From Treponema sp. (GTDB lineage Bacteria; Spirochaetota; Spirochaetia; Treponematales; Treponemataceae), in assembly GCA_022640795.1 (NCBI GenBank), contig JALCCK010000030.1, positions 1 to 33,459 of the forward strand: a stretch of DNA of 33,459 nt, read 5' to 3'. A program made the position numbers and the translations under genes. The notes beneath the pieces were generated by a model. The model worked only from the letters and a program-made list of their open reading frames with translations. It had not been told where the DNA came from and made no database searches. Below are positions 22,415-30,700 of this stretch, one piece after another; position 1 is the stretch's first letter; each line of letters begins with the position of its first letter.

Positions 22415-24523
22415 ATGAAAAATAGCACTGATAAAAACAGAAAAAAAAGCCATCTCGCTTTTCAAATGTCGCTGTCGCTGGGGATTATTATAGCCGGAAT
22501 GCTTTTCGGAATGACCGTATTGCTTTCAAAACAGGCTGACCGGGCGCTCATCTCTATACAGAAAAATGACTACGCGGAATTTGCGCGGACACTCAGCGGT
22601 GAAATACAGGTGTGGTTGAAAATTATACAGCGGGAACTGCAGATAAAAAGTTCCCAGTGCAGGCCGTTTAACGGAGACGTACGGAAAATACGGGACTATC
22701 TTGCGGTAAACGAAGGGAATCTGAATCCCGATATCGCACAGCTTTTCTATGCAGATGCAGAAGGAAACCGGTACCCGGCAAAACAGAACGAAACGAATGT
22801 ATCCGGCAGTACCTTTTTCAAGAAAATCATCAGCGGTGAAACCGGTTACTATCTTACCAACGGCCGGCGGTCACCGGACGACGGAAAAACATCAATCGCC
22901 GTCGCATGCCCGGGGCTTGACGAGGATGAAAAAACCGTCGGAGTATTCGCTGCCGTCGTCCATACGGAAAAACTTGCGCGGATGATCAGCGTACTGCATC
23001 CCGCGCAGGGAGGAAAAACGGCAATAGTCGACGGCAACGGTATGATAATCGCGCACTCCGACAGCAGCCTTATCATGACGGTTCCGATAGATGATAAACA
23101 GGAAGGGCTTCTGCGAAATGCTCCGTCGTTCACCGCAGATATCAGATCGGCAATGATTTCGTCGGCCGTACTGGAAACGCCGGAAGGGAGCCAGCTCTAT
23201 CTGTCGTATCCGATCGCGGGAACTCCGAACTGGACGGTTCTTCTGGATATCCCGCTCGAGTATATAAAAAAACAAAGCGAAGCACTCATCCGGACTATTA
23301 CGTTTATCTGCTTCTTTATCTGTCTCATCCTTATTGCCCTTTCGGCTGCTATTGCAATCCGTATCGTAAAACCGCTGAAAATAACCGAACGGAAAATCCG
23401 TGAAATAGCCGACGGAGAAGCAGATCTGACGCACGTCATAAAAAACAGGCGGACGGATGAAATAGGACAACTCGTCGGTAATTTTAACCGTTTTACCGGA
23501 AAACTCAGATCAATCATGACCACCCTGAAAAAATCAAAAGAACGTCTTGTCAGAACGGAAACACCGTTCCGCTCGGGCATAGAAAAAACGACGTCATCCG
23601 TAACAGAAATTCTGCTGCATCTTGAAACGGCAAACGGTCAGATACAGCAGCAGACTGAGAATGTTTCAACGGCAGCCGGTTCAATAACACAAATTACCGG
23701 CAGTCTCTCTGCGCTTGAAAAAATGATTATGGAACAGGCAGCCGGCGTAAATCAGGCTTCGTCCGCCGTAGAACAGATGATCGGCAATATTGCTTCTGTC
23801 GATACATCAGTAAAAACAATGACCGGGCGGTTCGCCGAAATAGAAAAAAATATGGAAAACGGAATACACAAACAGAATTCTGCAGAACAGGATGTCCGGA
23901 CAATTCAGAATCAGTCCGAAGCACTTGCTGATGCAAACAGCATTATAGCGAACATAGCACGGCAGACGAATCTGCTTGCCATGAACGCCGCCATAGAAGC
24001 CGCACACGCCGGTACGGCAGGACGGGGGTTTACCGTCGTCGCTGATGAAATCCGAAAACTGTCTGAAACATCGGCAGCACAGTCAAAAACGATCGGATCC
24101 GAACTCAAAAAAATACGGAATTCAATAACGACCGCCGCAGATGCCTCCGGAGAAGTTCTTGCTACCTTCAAAAATCTTTCCGACGAAATCAGGGAAACGT
24201 CCGGACTGGTAAATCAGATACATACGGCAATGGCGGAACAGCAGACCGGATCGCAGCAGATACTTGCCTCGCTGAAAATCATGAACGACAGTACGTCCTC
24301 GGTCCGGTCGGCAGCACAGGAAATGACGGCCGGCAGCAGTGTCATTCTTACCGGCGTCGACGAACTCAGAAACCACACGCAAAAAACCGAGGAAACAATG
24401 AAACACATTCTTTCTCTCGCCCGGCATATCAACAACGCTGCGCTGAGCCTGGAAAAAGTTTCCGCAGAAATAGGCAGCTCCATACAGGAAATCGGTGCCG
24501 AAGTGGATTTGTTCAAGGTATAA
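22415..24523 (+). CDS. Methyl-accepting chemotaxis protein with dCache-type sensor
   Basis: 702 aa. TM1 is at about 17-37 and TM2 at about 292-316. Between them is a roughly 250-residue periplasmic sensor with dCache-like features (FFKKIISGETGYYLTNGRRS, and DGNGMIIAHSD). A HAMP domain spans about 316-368. The signalling domain holds the hairpin signature IIANIARQTNLLAMNAAIEA followed by AHAGTAGRGFTVVADEIRKL (511-549). There is no C-terminal CheR-docking pentapeptide; it ends VDLFKV. SD GGAG is eight bases before ATG 22415. It detects an unknown periplasmic ligand and controls CheA. Divergent from the phosphatase. Confidence 0.95.
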   Translation: MKNSTDKNRKKSHLAFQMSLSLGIIIAGMLFGMTVLLSKQADRALISIQKNDYAEFARTLSGEIQVWLKIIQRELQIKSSQCRPFNGDVRKIRDYLAVNEGNLNPDIAQLFYADAEGNRYPAKQNETNVSGSTFFKKIISGETGYYLTNGRRSPDDGKTSIAVACPGLDEDEKTVGVFAAVVHTEKLARMISVLHPAQGGKTAIVDGNGMIIAHSDSSLIMTVPIDDKQEGLLRNAPSFTADIRSAMISSAVLETPEGSQLYLSYPIAGTPNWTVLLDIPLEYIKKQSEALIRTITFICFFICLILIALSAAIAIRIVKPLKITERKIREIADGEADLTHVIKNRRTDEIGQLVGNFNRFTGKLRSIMTTLKKSKERLVRTETPFRSGIEKTTSSVTEILLHLETANGQIQQQTENVSTAAGSITQITGSLSALEKMIMEQAAGVNQASSAVEQMIGNIASVDTSVKTMTGRFAEIEKNMENGIHKQNSAEQDVRTIQNQSEALADANSIIANIARQTNLLAMNAAIEAAHAGTAGRGFTVVADEIRKLSETSAAQSKTIGSELKKIRNSITTAADASGEVLATFKNLSDEIRETSGLVNQIHTAMAEQQTGSQQILASLKIMNDSTSSVRSAAQEMTAGSSVILTGVDELRNHTQKTEETMKHILSLARHINNAALSLEKVSAEIGSSIQEIGAEVDLFKV

Positions 24524-24617
24524 CCGCTACGACGACAGCTTACACCGGAAAGCCGTTTTAGAATAAACAGCCCGGTCGTTTTCAGGAAGCAGCTGTCTTT
24601 TGAAAGAACCCCTATAC

Positions 24618-26150
24618 TTACAGACTATTACGCAACATGTCATTTACTTCTTTATTAGTGGCGTCAACCTGCCGCTGGACTTTATCAGTAAACTGGTCAG
24701 CATTTATTTTATTCACAATGCCGGCATCGTCTACAAAGTCTCTTTTATCGTTCAGGTAGTCGGCATATTGAGCAAGAATTTCCTTGTTCCATGGTTTTAA
24801 GAATTTTTCAATGAACTGGCTGTCATCAATACCGTACCGTTCAGTAAGAGACTCTTTTTCATCTTCAATGAATCTGTTGAAAGATGCTTCGGTATATAAG
24901 TCGCTGGCGGTACCCAGTTCGTGCGCAAGTTGAAGCTGCCGGCTGCCCTCCAGCTCATCGACGTATAATCTGATACCGTCGGTTCGTTCCGTTTTGTTCA
25001 GGCCTGCCATATAGGTTCCGGCTTTCCTGATCGAAAGATTTTCAATGTCTTCTATTTCAGAAGGGGAAAGAGATCCGGCTCTGAGAGATTCTTTAGATAC
25101 AAGAGAGCCGTCAGCGGTAAATACATATTCCATGGTATCTTCTTTATAGGCTTTTTTACCTTCCTGTACGCCTTTTTTAAACATTTCCAGTGTTTCTTTT
25201 TCATCAGCAGAAAGTTTACCTTTGGCCTCTTTAGCATAAAGATCTTTCAAAAACGCAGTAAAGGATTCATACTGTTCCCGTGATTTACCGTTCTTTACCA
25301 TAGCAGGAAAGCGGGAGCTCAAATATTCATCATAGGTAAGAAGTTCGTTTTGGGATCCAGATTTTTTAGCACTTTTCTTTTGTACCGCGGACTTTGTCTG
25401 TATCTGCTGTTTTTGCTGCGGCTTCCCGGTATCTGAAATGTCTTCACCGAATAAAGCTTTATATCCTACTATCTGCTTTACCTGGTCTTTCAGGTCGTTG
25501 ACGAAATCCTTGTCGGAAAGTCCGCTGGCTTTGAACGAATCTTTAAGCTGACTGAGCATGTCAGTATATTCTTTTTTGCTAAGTCCCTGTTCATTCATAT
25601 AATAATCCTGATAAATTCCAAGCAGTTGCTTTTTACTCATTTTATCAACATCTTCCATACTGATGGCTTTGCTGCTTTCTTTTACCTTTTGTACCGTCCG
25701 GACGTTCGGTTTATCGCTGCTTTTTACACTATTCTGAACGATGGTTACCATATTACCTAAAAAAGAAGAATTTTTAGCGCCGTTAATCCGGCCTAGTGCT
25801 GCATCAAAAAAAACTCCCGCCAGAAAACCTCCGGCACTGCAGAGCAGCACAATTCCGACGGAAAATCCGGTTCTATGTTTTGCTACAGTATGTTTTACCG
25901 CGCCGCCGGCATTGGATCCTGACGTTCCGGTGGCTGCAGTACGGTGCCGGGAAGGAATTTTACGGCCAGCTGTTTTCCCTGTGGAAGCAGCAGAGGATTT
26001 TGTTGTGTTTTTCGTACCGCTTTTTACGTTACCTGCAGTTTTTTTTGTGGTGGTCTTTTTTTGAGCAGCAGCAGAAGTACCTGCAGAGCTCCTTTTACGT
26101 GCAGGAACGGATTTCTTTGTGTCAGAAGCCGTTTTTTTTGTGGTTGCCAT
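24618..26150 (-). CDS. Membrane-anchored protein with histone H1-like basic N-terminal tail
   Basis: 510 aa, not recognised as a known family. Residues 1-95 are a Lys/Thr/Ala/Ser-rich, almost acid-free tail like bacterial H1 homologues (ATTKKTASDTKKSVPARKRS and KKTTTKKTAGNVKSGTKNTT). One TM segment follows at about 96-118 (FSVGIVLLCSAGGFLAGVFF). The rest is a long charged, mainly helical region with no Cys, containing repeated Asp/Lys/Tyr-rich stretches (MSKKQLLGIYQDYYMNEQGL). By the positive-inside rule the tail is cytoplasmic and the helical part periplasmic. The tail could bind nucleic acid or polyanions at the membrane; this is inference. SD AGGAG. It begins 54 bases after luxR1, so co-transcription is likely. 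From 24524 to 24617 I see nothing definite. Confidence 0.75.
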   Translation of the reverse strand: MATTKKTASDTKKSVPARKRSSAGTSAAAQKKTTTKKTAGNVKSGTKNTTKSSAASTGKTAGRKIPSRHRTAATGTSGSNAGGAVKHTVAKHRTGFSVGIVLLCSAGGFLAGVFFDAALGRINGAKNSSFLGNMVTIVQNSVKSSDKPNVRTVQKVKESSKAISMEDVDKMSKKQLLGIYQDYYMNEQGLSKKEYTDMLSQLKDSFKASGLSDKDFVNDLKDQVKQIVGYKALFGEDISDTGKPQQKQQIQTKSAVQKKSAKKSGSQNELLTYDEYLSSRFPAMVKNGKSREQYESFTAFLKDLYAKEAKGKLSADEKETLEMFKKGVQEGKKAYKEDTMEYVFTADGSLVSKESLRAGSLSPSEIEDIENLSIRKAGTYMAGLNKTERTDGIRLYVDELEGSRQLQLAHELGTASDLYTEASFNRFIEDEKESLTERYGIDDSQFIEKFLKPWNKEILAQYADYLNDKRDFVDDAGIVNKINADQFTDKVQRQVDATNKEVNDMLRNSL

Positions 26151-26204
26151 TATTATTCTCTCCTCCTGTAAAAAACAAAGCTGGGTATTATCCGCCGGCA
26201 GCCG

Positions 26205-26927
26205 TTATAAATTCAGCGTTCCCTGCGCAGCAGCTTTTGCGACTGCTGCCGGCAGATTATTTACTTCAAGCTTTACAAAAATATTTTCGCAGTGGCGTTT
26301 GATACAAGATTCACTTACCGTAAGGATTTCTGCTGTTTCCGATTTCGTTTTGCCGGCAGCTATCCAGTGCAGAATTTCTTTTTCCCTGACAGTCAGATTT
26401 ATCCATTTTGGTACTTGTGCCGCTGCTGTTATACTCATGTAAGCATAAAAAAGCTGGTGAGCAGCCGCATAGCAAAGACTCCTGCTGTTTTTGCTATCTC
26501 TGATTACCGCCTGCGAGCTGACAAAATTAATTTCATATATGCGGCCCGCAGAACAATGGATCGGAATACTGATTCCGCTGACCAGTCCATATTTTCCTGC
26601 TTCACTGAGTATTTTTCGTGATTTACTGTTCAACGACGGCCGGTTCAGTATATCTGTCCAGGAAAATGGTAAATGAGTCTGATATGCAGCCAGATAAATC
26701 GGATCATCGAGAACATATCTTCCGGTTCTGTACCGGTGCAGCCAGGCCGGAGGATAGTTTGTCAAAAGTGCTATTCGGTTATTCTTTCCGGTGACCGACG
26801 AAGGCGACAGATCTGAAAATTTAAAATAGTCAAATCCCAAATCCTTCGCAAACAGCAGAAAACAGTCAGACAAATCCTGAAGGTTACCTGCCACGTTGGA
26901 CTTGCGGATATAGTCGAGCAGCTCCAT
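26205..26927 (-). CDS. LuxR-family regulator with acyl-HSL-type sensor domain (LuxR1)
   Basis: 240 aa, the canonical two-domain LuxR length. The autoinducer-binding domain has the four ligand-contact residues of TraR/LuxR in exact spacing: W62-x3-Y66-x8-D75-P-x13-W90. The conserved Gly in GLVSGISIP (G118) is also present. The C-terminal HTH follows the consensus: INLTVREKEILHWIAAGKTK, then ETAEILTVSESCIKRHCENI. No luxI-type synthase is in the window, so it is formally a LuxR solo. A 20-bp dyad and -10 element lie upstream (27066-27085, 27039-27044), suggesting auto-control. It is a paralogue of the partial protein at 32858-33459 and is followed by the histone-tail membrane protein gene. Confidence 0.9.
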   Translation of the reverse strand: MELLDYIRKSNVAGNLQDLSDCFLLFAKDLGFDYFKFSDLSPSSVTGKNNRIALLTNYPPAWLHRYRTGRYVLDDPIYLAAYQTHLPFSWTDILNRPSLNSKSRKILSEAGKYGLVSGISIPIHCSAGRIYEINFVSSQAVIRDSKNSRSLCYAAAHQLFYAYMSITAAAQVPKWINLTVREKEILHWIAAGKTKSETAEILTVSESCIKRHCENIFVKLEVNNLPAAVAKAAAQGTLNL

Positions 26928-27038
26928 CCGTATTTTCTCTCCGACTCCACCAGATTAGCAGGAGCAGAACATTCAGCAGGCAAAACTATACTGGTTACAA
27001 CATTTTAAGAATTCATTACTTTTAGCAGTAATTAATTT

Positions 27039-27085
27039 ATTTTACAGAGAAAAGAAAGAATCGGGTAGTGGCCATACGGCCACTA
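27039..27085 (-). promoter_or_regulatory. lux-box-like dyad and promoter upstream of luxR1
   Basis: TAGTGGCC-ATAC-GGCCACTA (27066-27085) is a perfect 20-bp dyad, the size of a lux box. On the minus strand TAAAAT (27044-27039) is a -10 candidate, placing the dyad centre about 43.5 bases upstream of the start site (about 27032). That is the class II activator position. The dyad and the stretch to the -10 are homologous with the region at 32768-32814. Confidence 0.7.
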
Positions 27086-27327
27086 TTTAAACTTTGTTAT
27101 ACTTTCTTTTTTTCTGTAAAACGCAGATACGATACGGTCCGCCGTCTTTTTTTGTCAGTAAACGGCTTGTATCAGACAAAATATTTTTTTGAGGCAGCCG
27201 GACAGTCGAATATCCGTAAAATCTAAATTTTTTCTTTACCTCGACAGGGAGGCAGAGCCCTCCCTCAAAAGAAAGCCCTGTCCCGTCTGCATAAAAATCA
27301 GGGGCCAAGCTGCCGCAATATTCCGTT
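27086..27327. other. Intergenic region with one hairpin and no supported gene
   Basis: AGGGAGG-CAGAGC-CCTCCCT (27246-27265) forms a seven-pair hairpin, not followed by a T-run on either strand. A 73-codon minus-strand frame (27087-27308) covers it but lacks a ribosome site and any recognisable feature. I treat the region as the 3' remains of the GLUG fragment locus plus the luxR1 upstream region. Confidence 0.4.
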
Positions 27328-27702
27328 TTACTGCGGCGGAAGCGCGCTCAGGTACGGGTAGCCGTTGTTTACCTTTACCGGTTTTGCCGATGTATCGATA
27401 GTCCAGATGTCGTCGGTACCGTTAGTGGTTTCACCGGCAAAGTCCCAGCCGCCTTCCGAAGCAGAAGTAAAGGTAGATTCAGTTTGCATTTCTGAAGTGA
27501 ACTCGGGAGTTACCTTACCGGTATCGGACTGTCCGCTCGTAGTACGGTCATAGAAACAGGAAGTGACGATACCGGAACTGTCCCCAAGAAAACCTGCAAT
27601 ATAAGAACCAGTACCCGAAACGAGTCCTGTTGAATAACAATAAGCAGCAAGTGCTCCTATATTATCATAACTGCCGTATTCCACTCTGAATTTCCGAAAT
27701 CC
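27328..27702 (-). pseudogene. GLUG-repeat surface-protein fragment, in frame behind the BspA stop codon
   Basis: About 125 codons from the base after the BspA stop (27703-27705) to the stop at 27328. The peptide AYCYSTGLVSGTGSYIAGFL, then CFYDRTTSGQSDTGK and the closing PVKVNNGYPYLSALP are typical of the C-terminal end of GLUG-motif proteins (N-C-Y-S-T-G-x-V-x-G). It has no N-terminal part, no leader and no ribosome site; the first possible start is GTG 27684. It continues exactly in the BspA reading frame (GFRKFRVEYG after the TAA). It is best read as a tail left by recombination. Readthrough would append it to BspA. Confidence 0.65.
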
Positions 27703-30700
27703 TTATTTGCTCCGTTTGACGAAGCGGAACCCGACATATTCAGTGCATCCGTACGGCGACATACAGGGACCGGCAGCACCGCAGCCATAACCACAGCTAT
27801 CGCCACTCCAGCTTCCGCCCCTGAATGTTCTCATAGAACCGGAGCTGTCTCCGGTCGGATCTGTCACAGCACTACTGTCCGTATAGGAATGCCAGTCCCA
27901 GCACCATTCGACGACATTTCCCGACATATCGTACACACCAAGGCCGTTGGCAATTTTCGTTCCGACATCGTGTGTTTTGTCGTCGGAGTTGCCATAATAC
28001 CACGCAACGTCATCAACCGTATCCGATCCGGCATACGTATAGTCCCAGTTCGTCGTATCAGTCGGATCGGCGCCCCGCGCCGCATATTCCCATTCCGCTT
28101 CCGTCGGAAGGCGATAGCCGTCCGCACTCCATTTTACATACGGATTATCGCATCCGCCTTCAGTATCATCTATAGATTTCGTCGCTGTCGATGCCCGTAT
28201 CGGCGTCGCATAGGAAGAATCGGTATAATAACAGCAGGTCAAATCTTCTCCGTTTACGGCATTACAGTATTCCGTGTACGCATTACACCATACCATGCAG
28301 TCACGCCAGTTAACGTATGTAACCGGTTCATTATACGCGGACGTCAAAGAAGCACCGATCGTTCCGTCGTTCCCTTCCCTGCCGGCATCGGCAAAGGTAT
28401 ATTTATCATCACCCCGGTCGTCGGATGTCGCCCATGTATACACCGTAAGCCACCGCTCATACGTCACTTCATATTTTCCGATGCTGTACGGTGTAAGCGT
28501 AACCTCCCTGCCGCGGAGCGTCCCGGAACTTGTTGCCGCAACGTCTTCCATTGTCAAAGATTCGGAAACCGGCATCCACAGTGCGTATAAGGTAACGTCC
28601 TCGCCAAGAATACTGAAGGATGCCTCGTCCTCATACTGCGGTACGCCGTCCTCAGTGGTTCCCCATCCGAGAAACACGTATCCAGTCCGAATAAAAGAGC
28701 AGGAAGAAAGAGCCGCCGCTACTCCGTAGGTCATCGTCTGCGTATAATCATCACCGGTTCCTCCGTTTGCAGTAAAAGTAACCGTGTGCGTTTCGTCGGT
28801 ATGATCGACTGTACTTTTTATGGAGTCTTTATAGTCCGACCAGTTTTCCGCTTCCCAATAGTCAGTAACACTCTCGTCCGGTACGTAGATCGTACGACCG
28901 GATGCATCGGAATCGAAAACCGAATCTCCGCCGAGTGTCGGAGGCTCGGACGCGTTTTCATATACGGTCGCAAGCGCAGAACAATAATAGAAAGAAAAAT
29001 CCCCGATAGCGGTTACGGACACCGGGATGGTAACGGTTTCAAGATTTTTTGAAAAGGCGAACGAATGAGTATAAATCGTTTCGACTGAATCCGGGACGGT
29101 ATACTCCGTACGGCTGTTGCCGGCAGGATAATAAAGCAGCGTTTCTTTGTCTTTATCAAAAAGAGCGCCGTCGGCAGAACTGTACGATGCATTCTCCGCA
29201 TCGACGACAAATTCAGAAAGGCCAGTACACCAGCCGAATGCACTATCGCCTATGGATATAACCGACGCCGGAATCGAAACGGAAATCAAATCATAACAAC
29301 TGGCAAAGGCAAAGGCACCGATCGTCGTTACCGATTCGGGAATTGAAATGGAAGTCAAATCATAGCAATCGAAAAATGAATATTTTCCGATGCCGGTTAT
29401 GCTGTCATCCATAGTTACGGATGCAAGGTTCGCACAACTGTAAAACGCATAATTGCCGATTGTTTTTAATGAAGACGGAAGCTGTACCGACACGATGGAA
29501 CTCTTGGCAAAAACGCCGTCGCTTAAAGACGACGCCGAAGCAAGTGCCGTTACCGGATCGCCGTCAATAGTGTCGGGAATAATTACTCTTGTATCGGTGC
29601 CGGTATATTTCGTAATCGTCACCTCTCCGCCTGAAACAGTATAGATAAAATCGCTTGCCGGATTAACCGTATCGCCGTTGACGCTGAGAATGTCGTTTTT
29701 ATATTCCGACCAGTACTCCGCATTCTGATACGTACCGGCACATCCGTCCGGTACATAGATCGTACGGCCGGATGCATCGGAATCAAATACGCTGCTGCCG
29801 CCGAGCGTCGGAGGGTCGGACGCATTTTCATTGACGGTAAAAAGATTCATACATTTCTCAAAAGCACTGTCGCCTATCGCGGTCACCGAATCGGGAATAG
29901 TGACCGTCGTAAGAGCGGCACAGCCGTAAAAGCTGTCTTCATCAATCGTTAGTACCGTCGCGGGAACGGTATATTCCGTATCGCTTTTCCCCGCAGGATA
30001 ACAGATAAGCTCTTCTTCACCTTTGTCGAAAAGGACGCCGTCGACCGAACAGTATGTCGAATTTTCCTCCGCAACAGCAAGAGACGTCAGATTCTCACAC
30101 TCATAAAAGGCATAATCACCGACCGCTGTAATCGAATCGGGAATATACACCGTCGTCACGTCGCTGCCGTAAAACACGCCGTCGCTTTTTTCGTCCGCAG
30201 AATACAGTGCCGTCACCGGACAATCTTCAATCGTATCGGGAATCACTACGACGAGAGCGCTGCCGATATAGCTGTCGATAGTCACTTCCCCGCCCGAAAC
30301 CGTATACTCAAAATCGGACGCCGGGGACGTATAGTCCGAAAGCCATCGGGCATATAAGGTAACGTCTTTGTTGGCGATCGAAAAAGAATCTTCGTCAACA
30401 TAAAGTATGGAACCGTCTTCAGCCGTTGCCCAGCCAAGGAAGGTGTCGCCGTCCCGGGTAAAAGTACACGGCGTTAAAGCAGTCGCCGTCGCATACGTCA
30501 GTGTCTGGGTGTAGTCGGTTCCGGTTCCGCCGTTTGCGGTAAAGGTGACCGTATACGTTTCTCCGGTATGATCGACCCTACTCGTTATGGAATCCGCATA
30601 GTCCGACCAGTTTTCCGCCTGCTGGTAGTCGGTGATATTGTCGTCCGGAACATAAATCTTGCGATCAGACGCATTGCCGTCAAACACAAAGCTGCCGAGC

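Noticed and set aside
27087..27308. 73-codon minus-strand open frame as a gene
   Set aside because: No ribosome site or family resemblance, and it is crossed by a hairpin; kept only as intergenic DNA.
28274..28729. Long open frames antisense to the BspA gene
   Set aside because: They mirror the codon pattern of the true gene and lack starts with ribosome sites.
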